DNA from: Coix lacryma-jobi var. lacryma-jobi
Taxonomy: Eukaryota > Streptophyta > Magnoliopsida > Poales > Poaceae
DNA length: 64,000 nucleotides
NCBI GenBank assembly: GCA_009763385.1
Contig: CM019830.1
Location: 94,428,649-94,492,648, forward strand
Direction of reading: 5' to 3'
Shown: positions 42,869 through 53,830 of the stretch, one piece after another
Numbering within the stretch: position 1 is the stretch's first letter
Layout: the number at the start of each line of letters is the position of its first letter
Position numbers and translations under genes: made by a program
The notes under the pieces: generated by a model
What the model was told of the DNA's origin: nothing
What the model saw: only the letters and a program-made list of their open reading frames with translations
Database searches by the model: none

Positions 42869-45320
42869 TGAAGGACCGAATTGGCGACCAGAGAGGGGGT
42901 GAATGGGAGCCTCAAATTTCTTCTTGAGAAATGATGGCCCTTGTCCTAGAAAATCACCCCAAAAGCGAAGACTCAAACAACCGGTGAGTTCACGACCTAC
43001 GAATAGGTGGATACCCTAGGAGATGTCCTAGAGGTACAGCGGAACTACCGAAGATCCCCCAAAACCAAGCGCCAAAGCAACGGGGCAAAAACTGCACAAG
43101 CAAGCTCCTAGAACAATCGAACCTCCAATAACGGAACACCCAACTCCTATGGAGAAGAGGAAAGTGTTCGACCAAAAATACTTAGGCCAACTGGTGGAAA
43201 AAGTACCTTGGAAAGATCCTTATGAAGTTAGGAAACTAACACAACAAACGGATCTCAAATCGGAGCTCGAACGCAAAAGATACGAACGCTAGAACCGTCG
43301 AAACTCCGAAAGAGGAACACTTAACTCCTATGGAGAAAAAGGAAGTGTCTGACCAAAAATACTTTGACCAATGGTGTCAAAAGTACTTTGGAATGATCCT
43401 TAAGAAGTTAGAAAACCAACGCAACAAACAGATCACAAATCAGAGCTCGTACGCAAAAGATACGAACGAAATCAGCAAAACTGTGCAGTCGCGGACTGTC
43501 CGCTAGTGAACCGTGGACTGTCCGCTATTGAACCCCGGACAGTCCGGGAATGAGTCCCGGAAAGTCCGCCATTCAAAAATAAAAATAGCGACCTCGCTGC
43601 CCGTGAACAGCCCCGACCCCCGGACAGTCCGGGGATGAGTCCCGGACAGTCCGCCACTGTCCAGAAAGCCCAAAAACAGCTCGGGACAAAACCAAAATCA
43701 AATGGATCTTCACCAAATCGAACGGGGCTGCAACCAAACTTCTCCCAAGTGTTCTTCTACGTGTTGGGAAGCTAATCCTAGGATATCATCGCTCCAAACC
43801 AACTAATCCATGAGAAATCGGAAGAACACTAGAAAAGGGGAAGAACGAAGAACGAACGCGATTTCGACCCGATCTATGTGCTCGTGAGGTTAGAAGGGAA
43901 ATCCTTCGGTGGAAAGAAGGAGCTCACGACATAGAACAATTTGATTCAAACGGAATCACAAATTGTCGCTCGAAGAGGGAGAACGAGGCAAATCTCCGAG
44001 AAGGGAAAAACGAAAACGCGAAGAACAAAAACGCGATTCGATCCAAATTGCAGCCAACAAAGAGGAGGGGCGAAATTGATCATTGGATTGCTACTAGATG
44101 AAGAATTGTGTAGCACTCTGTGTCGGGTTACAAGCCACTCCTCGCAACTCAAAGCGTGGATGGCGAAAAGCTCAAGAACAAGAGCCGATCTCACCTCTAG
44201 CCCTAGCCTCCTCTCACCTAAACAAAATGAGAGTGACACCTCCAAGGATAGCTGCCCTAGCAGCCCCTTCACATATATATAGGCGCACGTCTGAAGACCC
44301 AAACGCCCTTACATGAAGCACTCAGCCCAAATACCCCCTAGGGTAAAACTGACCAACTCTGCAGTTTTCATCCGATGGCCACGCGCCTTCTCATCCTTCG
44401 CTTCGCCTCGACGCAAGCTCTAGGATGCCGCCACGTGCCGTCACCGTCGACCGCCGCGCCTTCTCACTGATAGCTTCGCCGCAACGCAAGCCTCTCTGTG
44501 CCGCCACGCGTCGACCATCCTTTTTGACCTTCCCCCGGTTTTGAGGCCCAAACCGGGAAACCTGCCAGCCCAGGTTTTGAGGCCCAAACCTGGAGGAAAC
44601 CGTCCACCCCGAGTTTTGAGGCCCAAACTCGGAAACCCGCAAGCCCAGGTTTTGAGGCCCAAACCTGGAAACTGTCGAGGGTAGCTTTTTGAGGCTCAGC
44701 TACCAAACCCGCGTCGTAGACGGGATGTGGTTCGCACACCCCGACCACCGGCACCGATGCCGATGCTTGTCCAGCCTCCACACCGTGCACAACGCCTTCG
44801 CCTTCCTTCTTGACTTGGCTGACGGCACTTGCGCCGCACGCAAGCCCGTGTCCGACCTCCCGCCAAGTGCCACGACGCCATCGTCTTCATCCCGACTCGG
44901 CCGATGCACCGCACATCCGCATGTGCTCTCGCTCGCCGATGCCACGTGCCAGCTACCACAGCTGGTCCTCTGGCCTCTTGGTCCGTCGGTCCAAGCCTCA
45001 CGTCTGCCCTTCACCGCCCTAGGTAAATCGGCATGGCACGTCCGCCGCACGGCACGCCCATCCTTCACCGATCCTGGTCCGTCGGCACGACACGTCTCTA
45101 CTTGACCTTCACCTCGCCATCGACCACTGTGTCCGAGCTCAACACCTGCACATCAACACAACCAAGAGACACATGTTGCACACGCACACCAACACAGAAA
45201 CACCACAACTCAACGCCACCGGTTAGTCATAAACATTAAGCGCATAGTGAATAATGACTCAACCGGGAAAAGCCTCAAACCTTCCTCATCAATGTCAATC
45301 ATTCATCATATATGTTCTCA
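42869..45320 (-). repeat. 3' LTR of copia D
   Basis: On the plus strand it runs TGAAGGACCGAATTGG ... TATATGTTCTCA (2,452 bp). Its reverse complement starts TGAGAACATATATGATG, the same as H at 62209. It contains a CGGACTGTCCG / CGGACAGTCCG cluster (about 43481-43680), a TATATATAG box (44270-44281, minus), and a stem-loop array of five units at 44532-44703, the last with GTAGCT/AGCTAC arms. Confidence 0.88.
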
Positions 45321-46818
45321 ATGTCCCCCTTGATGAATGCATTGACTAACAATAAAACAACAAAGGAAGGGTTTGAACGCAAGCCTCATCCAAGTGTCCA
45401 AAAGCCAAGCAAAAGCAAACACAAGGCTACTTGAGATGAGGAAGGGTCATGAAAACTCCAAATAAAAGCTCTCGGACCAAAAGAAACGGGAAAAGCGGGC
45501 AAAGCCTCCACACAACCGAAGAGTCAAGATAAAACAAGAGTTTCATGAAATCCCAAAAGGTACTCGAAAACCAATCTCAAATAAATTTTCAAACAATCAT
45601 CACAAAAGAAACCAAGGTACTTATCCACTTGGGTTCACTAGGGTCGAAACTTCTCCTCCTTGATGATTGAATTGACAAAAACTAGGCACAAGAGATGGTT
45701 TGAGATACCAAAACAGAAAACTTGGTCGCCAAAGATATGGGCAACGGCTCAACGCAACCAAGCAAGGGATCGGAGCAACAACTCATAAAAGAGCAAAACT
45801 CGATCACACAGAGCGAAAGACTTGGTTCCCAAAGACATGGGCAACGGCTCGACGCAACCAAGTCAAAAATGAGCTAGCCCTCAAGAAAAGGCAGAAAATG
45901 GCTCAACACCACTAGCTCAAGGCTCGATACCAATTGAGGCTGAAACAACGCATTAGAATGCAAAACTGCTAGTCCCTCAAGATAGAGGCACAGAGGCTCA
46001 ACACAACTAGCAGAAAACTCTATACCAATCACAAACAGCCAAAAATTGGTGAAAACTGCTAGTTCCTCAAGACAGAGGCACATAGGCTCGATGCAACTAG
46101 CCGAAGGCTCCATACCAATCCAAAATACCAAGCAAAAACTGCTAGTATCTCAAGAGAGAGAGGCAACAAAGGCCCAACACGACTAGCAGGCTCGATACCG
46201 ATTGAGAAAAACACAAAGAGAAGCTCAACACTAATTGGAGCACAAACACTTAGAGCACGCGGAGAAGCAGCAAGACAAAAGCGACTCCTCCTAAAGGCAA
46301 GCCTACACACAAAGGCTATGCACCAAAGCTCACTATGAAGGATACCAATTGAAATACATAAAAGAACTATACCAATGGAAGAAGAACATAAAAGAGCTAA
46401 ACTCCCCCTAGCTCAAAGCTCTCCCCAAAATGCATGACTCTCCCCTTTGTGCCAACACTCAAGCTCCCCCTTGCAAACAGCTTCTCCCCCTTGACAAAAG
46501 GGAACATGCTGAGGGGTTTTGACATTTTTCACAAAGTTGACACAAACACAAGACAAGTCATCAACCAAAAGCATATGGGGGTGATCACAAGATGTATCGG
46601 AGCTGGGGGTATGTACACTAAGCTAAAAATGCATGATATGCACAATGCAATAGCTTCAAGTGTATAGCAATCAGAATGAAAAGATGTTCAAAAGGGTGCT
46701 GCCCTGAAAATGTAGCAACCAATACAAATGCTAGCAAAGGCTCAAACTGATCAAGTGAATACGAAATATGAACAATTAAGCATATGAGCAGTTTTAAGCC
46801 ATTTGAAAAGGAGTCCAC
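45321..46818 (-). other. 3' untranslated region of copia D with polypurine tract and stem-loops
   Basis: On the minus strand, CATCAAGGGGGACAT precedes the LTR (polypurine tract at 45321-45335). No ORF is supported. Six stem-loop units lie between 45721 and 46188. The last five bases, TCCAC (46814-46818), are the target duplication of F; the region resumes at 58617. Confidence 0.75.
45721..46188 (-). repeat. Covarying stem-loop array near the polypurine tract of D
   Basis: Six units with a similar body (CCTCAAGA...GGCTCAACAC or CCAAAGA..TGGGCAACGGCTC) and matched arms: CTTGGT/ACCAAG (45721-45762), ACTTGGTT/AACCAAGT (45820-45863), GAGCTAG/CTAGCTC (45871-45918), TGCTAGT/ACTAGCA (45967-46012), GCTAGT/ACTAGC (46057-46101) and TGCTAGT/ACTAGCA (46140-46188). 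The arm sequence changes on both sides together. Confidence 0.85.
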
Positions 46819-48800
46819 TGAAGGACCGAGAAGCTACCCGAAAGCGACCAGAGGGGGGGTGAATGGGAGCTTCAAAATTTCCATACGGAAACTAGATGCC
46901 ACTGTCCCAAACTCAACCCCAAAAGCGAACCCTAGAGCTTGCTAATGTCCACGACCCTAGATGTAGGGTGGATGCTTCCACGAAGCACAGCGGGACACTA
47001 GACAACCCTAGAAAGCCAACGCAAAAGACGAAACTCGAGTCCAATCAAGAACGAACGAACCGCGAACGAAACGGCGCGAAACTGGATCGACCGGACTCTG
47101 CCTGCGTCCGGTCAGCTGGGACCGGACACGTCCGGTCAGCCAAAAACCGGTTTTGGACCTCTCTGGAACTGACCGGACGCAGTGACTGCGAGCGTCCGGT
47201 CGATCCCTGTGCGTCCGGTCACAAGCACGTTCGAGTGGTGAACAGGACTATGGGCGAGTCCGGTCACCACTAAACTCCAGCGTCCGGTCAGAGCAAAAAC
47301 CAGAACACGCTCAAACCTTCAACGACCGGACGCGTCCGGTCAAGTCGTGACCAGCGTCCGGTCACCCCGAAACTGCACTGAACCTCCGGCGATTCAACCC
47401 GATCTCCTCCGAATCAAGTGCTCTAGGCTTGGGATTCGATCTGAGGAGTCACAAGGAGGTTAGTGAGCTATCTCTAAGATATCATGGCTCGAACCTAACT
47501 CCAAATCGGTGAATCGAAGGAATTCGGGGGAAGGAAGAAAAAGAGACCCGAAACTAAAACTTGATCGATCTCCTAGACCGTGAGGTTAGAGATGATTTCT
47601 TTCGGTGGAAAGAAGTGCCTCACGATCTAGAACAACTCAGTTCAAACGGAATTGCAAAAGATGAACCGAGCACAAAGATCAAGCGACGGGAAAACTCAAG
47701 GCACAAAGCAATCCGCGAAGAACATGATGAACATGAAATCAAAACGCGAATTGACACCAAGAGATGGGATCCAAGGTGAGGATACGGCCTCACTTCCTCG
47801 AATCAACAGTACACAGAGTGGAGTTTCTCTGCGGATCTCAACTAGCTAAAGCAGGGGATGGGAGAGTGGAAACCCTAGCAAATGAAGGCACTAACTGAAA
47901 TAGCTAAAACTGAGATGGGGAGGAGGGTGTCTCCCCTAGACTACTTATACTAACCTAGCCTAAGCCTATTTCCTACTCTACCCCTCTCTACTCTAATTAC
48001 AGAGCGGGCCAGGAAAACCCTAAGGCTAATCTGGTCCACCCGCTGGTGGTAGGTAGATCCGACGGCCACGCCCGCACGGTCTTCCGCGTCGCCTCCACGC
48101 AACCTTCAGATCGCCGCCACGTGCCGCCACCACTCTGCACCCCCGGTTTTGTGGCCCAAACCGGGAAACCAGCCTTTTCCATCAGCCCCCGGTTTTGAGG
48201 CCCAAACCGGGAAACCAGCCTCCAGCCCGAGTTTTGTGGCCCAAACTCGGAAACCCGCAGCGCCCGAGTTTTGAGGCCCAAACTCGGAAACCGGCCCACG
48301 CCCAGGTTTTGAGGCTCAACCTGGAAACCGTCACGCCCAGGTTTTGTGGCTCAACCTGGAAACCCAGCACCCAGGTTTTGAGGCCCAAACCTGGAAACCG
48401 TCCACCGTTGGTTTTTCCCGGGCTCTACCAACAAACCGGCGTCGTAGAGGGGATGCACCGCCTGTGCACCCCTTCCACCGACATGATCGCACTTCTCCGC
48501 TTGTCGCTGTCGCAGGCTGCCAGCCACCACAGCTGATCCTCCGGCCTCCAGTCCATCAGTCCAAGTCCACGTCCGCCCTTCACCGTCCGATACATCGGCA
48601 TGGCACGTCCGCCGCACGGCACGCCCATCCTTCATCGCGCCCGGTCCGTCGGCACGGCACGTCGCAACTTGACCTTCACCTGCCATCGACCACTGTCTCC
48701 GTGCTCGACACCTGCACAACACAAGCCAAAGAACATGCGCATCATCTCCGTTGACAATCACTCATCACACAGAGACTCGGCATACACCCATGTATCCGCA
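46819..48800 (-). repeat. 3' LTR of copia F
   Basis: On the plus strand it runs TGAAGGACCGAGAAGC ... CATGTATCCGCA. It contains a CCGGACGCGTCCGG palindrome cluster (about 47091-47370) and a seven-unit stem-loop array (48141-48394). Terminal sequences match A, but A has a different palindrome core (CGGACAGTCCG). Confidence 0.92.
48141..48394 (-). repeat. Seven-unit covarying stem-loop array in F LTR
   Basis: Units of about 23 bp keep the loop core TTTTG[A/T]GGC[C/T]C, while the arms are CCGG/CCGG (two units), CGAG/CTCG (two) and CCAGG/CCTGG (three). Each is extended by GTTT/AAAC or GTT/AAC. The partner LTR has the same array at 57952-58205. Confidence 0.9.
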
Positions 48801-50626
48801 ATCTCCCCCTTGATGAGTGCATTGTCAACTCCACAACAAATCATGAATAAGAAGAAGGAGGTAGGAAGGAGTGAGAAGAGAAAACCCAACCAAATGACCC
48901 AAAAGCCTAACAAAAGCCAAAGAAGGTCAAGTGGATGAAGCGAAAACTTGGTCCCCAAAGACATGGGCAACGGCTCGACGCAACCAAGCAAAGCAAAGCT
49001 AGCCCTCAAGAAGAGGTAGAACAGGCTCAACACCGCTAGCAGATACCAATTGAAGATCGGAGGACAACAGAAGCAAAATGCTAGTCCCTTAAGATAGAGG
49101 CACAGAGGCTCAACACAACTAGCAAGAAAATCACTCCGAACCAATTGGAAATCAACCCAAACCAAATGGGAAAGCACACCAGACGATACCAATTGAAAGC
49201 CAAATGAAAAAGCTTATGAAAGCTCATGAAAAGCTAGGAACGTTTGCTAGTCCCTCAAGACAGAGGCAACGGCTCAACACAACTAGCAAACTCCCCCTCG
49301 ACAAATGCAAGCAACTAGGACAAATGATTCTCCCCTTAGTTGATCAACACAGGGGCATATGAAAGCTCATGAAAAGCTAGGAACGTTTGCTAGTCCCTCA
49401 AGACAGAGGCAACGGCTGAACACAACTAGCAAACTCCCTCTCGACAAATGCAAGCAACTAGGACAAATGATTCTCCCCTTAGTTGATCAACATAGGGGCA
49501 TATGATTTGCATAAATTTCTCCCCCTAGTTGAAAATGCACTTATCAAGGCCAAAAGGTATCGGAGAAGCAACTCCCTTCACACAAACTCCCCCTGAACAC
49601 AAGATCTCCTTCCACAATGCATATGAAGTCAAAATGCAAGTTAGGAGCTTCAAGTATATAGTCAAAAGAGTGCAAAGATGCTCTAATCAGTATAGCTCCA
49701 ACATCTCAATTAAGCACTCAAATAGCAAAGGCTCAGACTGATCACTTATACGAAATATGAAGCATACGAGCATGTGAGCAGTTTTAAGCCAAAAGGATAG
49801 TCACCATCAAAATAGCACTAGACATGTATAGAAGGAATCCAAACAAGTGCTAAGCATATATACAAGGTGAACTACCCCTAGCAAAGTTCAATCATCATGC
49901 ATAGGAATGAAGCATATACTTGTGATTTCAAATTCATATCAGAGTTGCAGCGGTAAAAGAATTCACAAGTTCATTTTTAGCATGTGATTGCGAGAGGTTG
50001 AAAGCTTGTCATCGCCTAACTTTTCAACCGTGCGAAGCCTATGCCGAAGCAATCAGAAGCTTAAAGCAACGGTTTCGGTCATACACTACATGGCTCAAGT
50101 TTAACTCAAAGTGCAATGAGAAACAGTCTCAATACCATGAGGTGTTGACAAGCAATCCCATCTCGATCTTTTCAATTCAACAATACTTGGTTCAGATTTT
50201 AAGCAAGTTATGAACAACCAAGCAAGTGAATGACTCAGAACTAGAGACATAGCAACCTAGCATATATGAAAAGCAGGAATGGACTCAACACACCCTACAC
50301 GTGCTAGTTGCATATCTCAATGGTGAACACTTTCAGATTTATATACATTAGGCATAATTCACCATTCCAAAAATAGCTCGCTCATAACATGTAATAGTGA
50401 TCAGAAAGAGCATAAGCTACAAGCATCATCATAAGTATCGGAGCAATACTAACGAGAGCATAATTACATTCTAGTGAATATAGACATGAAGCTCAGAATG
50501 TAAATGCGTATGCCCGACACAAAACTGAAAGAAAGAAGATACCAATTGGAAAGACTCAAGAAACTCAAAAGAAAAGAGCCTCAAAATAAAAGAGTCAGTC
50601 TGTACATCTCAAAATGCTTCCCCCAT
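48801..50626 (-). other. 3' untranslated region of copia F
   Basis: The polypurine tract is next to the LTR (48801-48815; minus-strand ATCAAGGGGGAGAT). It contains a stem-loop array (48946-49430) and a 143-bp tandem duplication (49215-49500). The remainder to 50626 is AT-rich, without an ORF, and resembles the A region 19044-20280. Confidence 0.8.
49215..49500 (-). repeat. 143-bp tandem duplication in F 3' region
   Basis: Copy 1 is 49215-49357 and copy 2 is 49358-49500. Each contains one complete TGCTAGT/ACTAGCA stem-loop and one CCCCTTAG tract. They are almost identical, so the duplication added one stem-loop unit to the array. Confidence 0.88.
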
Positions 50627-52690
50627 CTAAAAGGGGAAACACACACCAAGCTCACCCCTCAACCTATTAAAGGTTGATTCGTCTAAAGGCTTGGTGAAAA
50701 TATCAGCCAATTGGTGATGAGTATCGACATGGCGAAGGTCGATATCACCCTTCTCCTGGTGGTCTCGCAAGAAATGAAAGCGCACATCAATGTGTTTGGT
50801 TTTCGAGTGAAGCACGGGGTTCTTAGCAACGCTAATGGCACTCGTGCTGTCACAAAGCAAAGGAACTCGAGTAAAGCTCAAACCAAAATCACGCAAAGTG
50901 GCCATCATCCAGAGTAACTGGGAACAGCAGCTAGCCGCAGCAACATATTCAGCCTCCGTGGTAGACTGAGCGACACTAGACTGCTTGCGAGAAGACCACG
51001 ACACTAGAGAAGATCCAATAAACTGGCAAGTCCCAGAAGTGGACTTGCGCTCGGTGCGACAACCAGCAAAATCAGCATCCGAAAAGCCACAAAGCGAGAG
51101 GGTGGAAGAAGCAGAATACCAAATCCCGAACTCAGGCGTGAAACGAAGGTACCTGAAGATGCGCTTCATCGCCTGACGGTGAGAAGTGCGTGGCGAAGCC
51201 TGAAAGCGCGCGCACAAGCACACGGCGAACTGAATGTCCGGCCGTGTCGCCGTCAGGTAGAGCAGCGATCCAATCATGCTGCGGTACTCCTTCTGGTCCA
51301 CTGCTTCTCCATCCGTGTCGGCATCCAGGGCAGTCGTCGTCGACATGGGCGTCGGAAGAGGCTTGGCCTCACCCATGTCTAACCGCTTCAGCAAGTCCCT
51401 CGTGTACTTGCCCTGGTGCACAAACGTCCCCTCTCGGGATTGCTTAATTTGCAACCCGAGAAAGAAAGTCAGCTCGCCCATCATGCTCATCTCGAACTCC
51501 CTGCTCATAGTATCTGCAAACTTGGCAACCAAAGCGTGAGAAGAACCACCGAAAATGATATCATCCACGTAAATTTGGACCAAGAGAGTATCTTTGCCTT
51601 GCTTGAGGAGAAAGAGCGTTTTATCAACACATCCCATTTTAAAACCCTTAGCTAGCAAAAAGGTTTTTAATCTCTCATACCAGACTCTAGGGGCTTGTTT
51701 CAAACCATACAAAGCTTTGTGGAGTTTAAAGACATGGTTTGGAAACTTGGGATTTTCAAAACCGGGGGGTTGCTGGACATAGACCTCCTCCTCAATGTAG
51801 CCGTTTAAGAAGGCACTCTTGACATCCATTTGAAAAAGTTTGAAACCCATGGATGCAGCATAAGCCAAGAGTATCCTAATAGCCTCCAAACGAGCTACAG
51901 GAGCGAAGGTCTCCTCATAATCTATCCCCTCCTTCTGACTATAACCCTTCGCTACAAGCCGGGCCTTGTTTCTCACAATGTGGCCCTCCTCTCCTTGCTT
52001 GTTTTTAAATACCCATTTTGTCCCGATAGGTTTATAGTCAGGAGGTGGTGGCACTAGAACCCAAACCCGATTTCGCTCAAAGTTCTCTAGCTCCTCATGC
52101 ATGGCATTGACCCAATCCGGATCCGTCAATGCGTGTCCAACATCTCGGGGCTCAAAAGACGCGACAAAAGCAGAATGAGCAAAGTGCGAGATGTGCTGTG
52201 ACCTGGAGCGAGTAACTCGCTCGTCGATGTCGCCGATCATCTGTTCAGGGGGGTGCTGGCGCTGGATATGTCGTGGCGCCTCCCGGGAAGAAGTGACCTC
52301 CCCCTCAACAGCAGCTGGTTCCACCCCGGGTACAAAAGGTACCGCGCGAGGTGGAGGATCCCACGGCCCCCAGGAAGAAGAAGTGTCGGGGCCGTGAGTC
52401 GTCGTCGAGGCCGCTCTTTGCGGCACGGCAGGTGGAGGGGGTGCTGGATCATCTATACTTTCAGCACCCTCGTCCTCGTCATCGAAAAGAGGCTCTCCAA
52501 CCTCATGATCACCTGCACGCTCAAAACGAGAAGAGGGACAAACAGGAGTCTCGTCGAAGGTGACATCTGATGTCTCCATGACTCGGTTAGTGTCAAGGTT
52601 AAGTACACGATATGCTCGAGTGTGAGTGCCATAACCCAAAAACACACCGTCAGAAGAACGAGACTCAAACTTGTCCAGGTTGCCTTTTTT
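50627..52690 (-). pseudogene. copia reverse transcriptase and RNase H of element F (open after one frameshift)
   Basis: The open stretch is 672 codons from 52645; its first residues (FLGYGTHTRAY) are the end of the integrase region, so the true frame continues from the upstream protease-integrase ORF. Counted from 52645: linker to about residue 155; RT with WVFKNKQG, the first catalytic Asp at 274 (FQMDVKSAF) and YVDD at 359-362; RNase H with SDADFAG, TEAEY at about 565 and LLCDS at about 599; then ADIFTKPLD and the end GVCFPF. No key residue is missing. It is separated from the upstream half only by a run of seven A (minus strand) at 52685-52691, one more than the frame needs. Confidence 0.88.
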
Positions 52691-53816
52691 TCAATATAAA
52701 ACAGTGGCAACCAAAGACTCTAAAATAACTCACCTTGGGCTGGCGACCAAAACGCAACTCATAAGAGGTCTTCTTCAAAAACGCTCTCAGAAAAATGCGA
52801 TTCGAAATGTAGCATGCAGTGTTCATAGCTTCGGCCCAAAAGCGCCTAGGAGTCCTATGCTCATCAAGCATCGTCCTGGCCATCTCAACAAGGGTCCGAT
52901 TCTTCCTCTCTACAACACCATTTTGGGGTGGTGTATAGGGGGAAGAAAACTGATGCTCCAAACCAAGGCGGTTACAAAACTTCTCAAAATCCAAATTTTT
53001 AAACTCGGAACCATTATCACTCCGAATAGCTCGCATCGAGTTCAAAGGGAACTCGTTCTGAAGACGCAAAATCAGATTGCGAGCAAATGAGAAAGTCTCG
53101 GTCTTCTCAGCTAAAAAGAAAACCCACGAATATCTCGAAAAGTCGTCAACAACAACCAAAACATACCACTTGCCACCAACCGAGCTCACCCGAGCCGGAC
53201 CAACAAGGTCCATGTGTAAAAGCTCTCCGGGGTGCGAGGTCATGACCTTAGTCACCGGATGGTGGGGAGCAGCAACCATCTTCCCATGTCTGCAAGAATG
53301 GCAAACTAGATCCTTCTCCATCGAAAGCTTGGGCAATCCTCGGATTAGGCCAAGTGAGCTAAGTCTTGCAAGCAAGTCGAAGCTTAAGTGACCAAGCCTC
53401 CTATGCCACTTCCAAAGATCGGAAGAAGAAGGACTAGCCAAAAGACAGCGAGAAGAACCAAACGATTCCGAGAAATTCGCACAAAAGACTTTCCCAAAGG
53501 GCGAAATCAGACATACAAGATCGCCCTGAGGATCTAAGATGCGACTAAGGTTCGGTTTGAAACGAATCTCATAGTCATCATCAAAAAGTTGTGAAACAGA
53601 AAGCAAGTTAAAATGCAGGTTAGAAACAAGAGCAACATCGCGCAACACAAAGTGCTCATTAACCCGCACAGTTCCACGAGACAATACCTTACCTTTACTA
53701 TTATCGCCAAAGGTTATGTACTCCTTTCCGGCGACCGGGCTAAGGCTGGAGAACCACTTGGTGTTTCCGGTCATGTGCCTCGAACAACCGGAATCCACCA
53801 ACCAAACGTCCTCCAA
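52665..53816 (-). CDS. copia protease and integrase of element F
   Basis: 383 open codons. The protease catalytic DSG is at residues 8-10. The integrase HHCC finger has His138, His143, Cys172 and Cys175. The D,D(35)E triad is Asp203 (LLHMDLVGP), Asp267 (IRSDNG) and Glu303 (VVERKN), with the standard spacing of 35. There is no ATG at the start; the frame begins 15 bp after the gag stop in a different frame, so expression must involve frameshifting, splicing or re-initiation. The last residues (KKRQPGQV) come from the homopolymer frameshift; without it the frame would read KKGNLDKF as in A and continue into RT. Confidence 0.88.
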   Translation of the reverse strand: MEDVWLVDSGCSRHMTGNTKWFSSLSPVAGKEYITFGDNSKGKVLSRGTVRVNEHFVLRDVALVSNLHFNLLSVSQLFDDDYEIRFKPNLSRILDPQGDLVCLISPFGKVFCANFSESFGSSRCLLASPSSSDLWKWHRRLGHLSFDLLARLSSLGLIRGLPKLSMEKDLVCHSCRHGKMVAAPHHPVTKVMTSHPGELLHMDLVGPARVSSVGGKWYVLVVVDDFSRYSWVFFLAEKTETFSFARNLILRLQNEFPLNSMRAIRSDNGSEFKNLDFEKFCNRLGLEHQFSSPYTPPQNGVVERKNRTLVEMARTMLDEHRTPRRFWAEAMNTACYISNRIFLRAFLKKTSYELRFGRQPKVSYFRVFGCHCFILKKRQPGQV

Positions 53817-53830
53817 CCGTCTTACCTACA

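Noticed and set aside
48141..48394. CRISPR-like array
   Set aside because: Units are inverted-repeat hairpins inside plant LTRs, without unique spacers of constant length or cas genes.
48195..48754. ORFs of 100-136 residues rich in PKPGNQP and FGPQN repeats on both strands
   Set aside because: These are translations of the stem-loop array in the LTR. The same words appear in all LTRs and in both directions.
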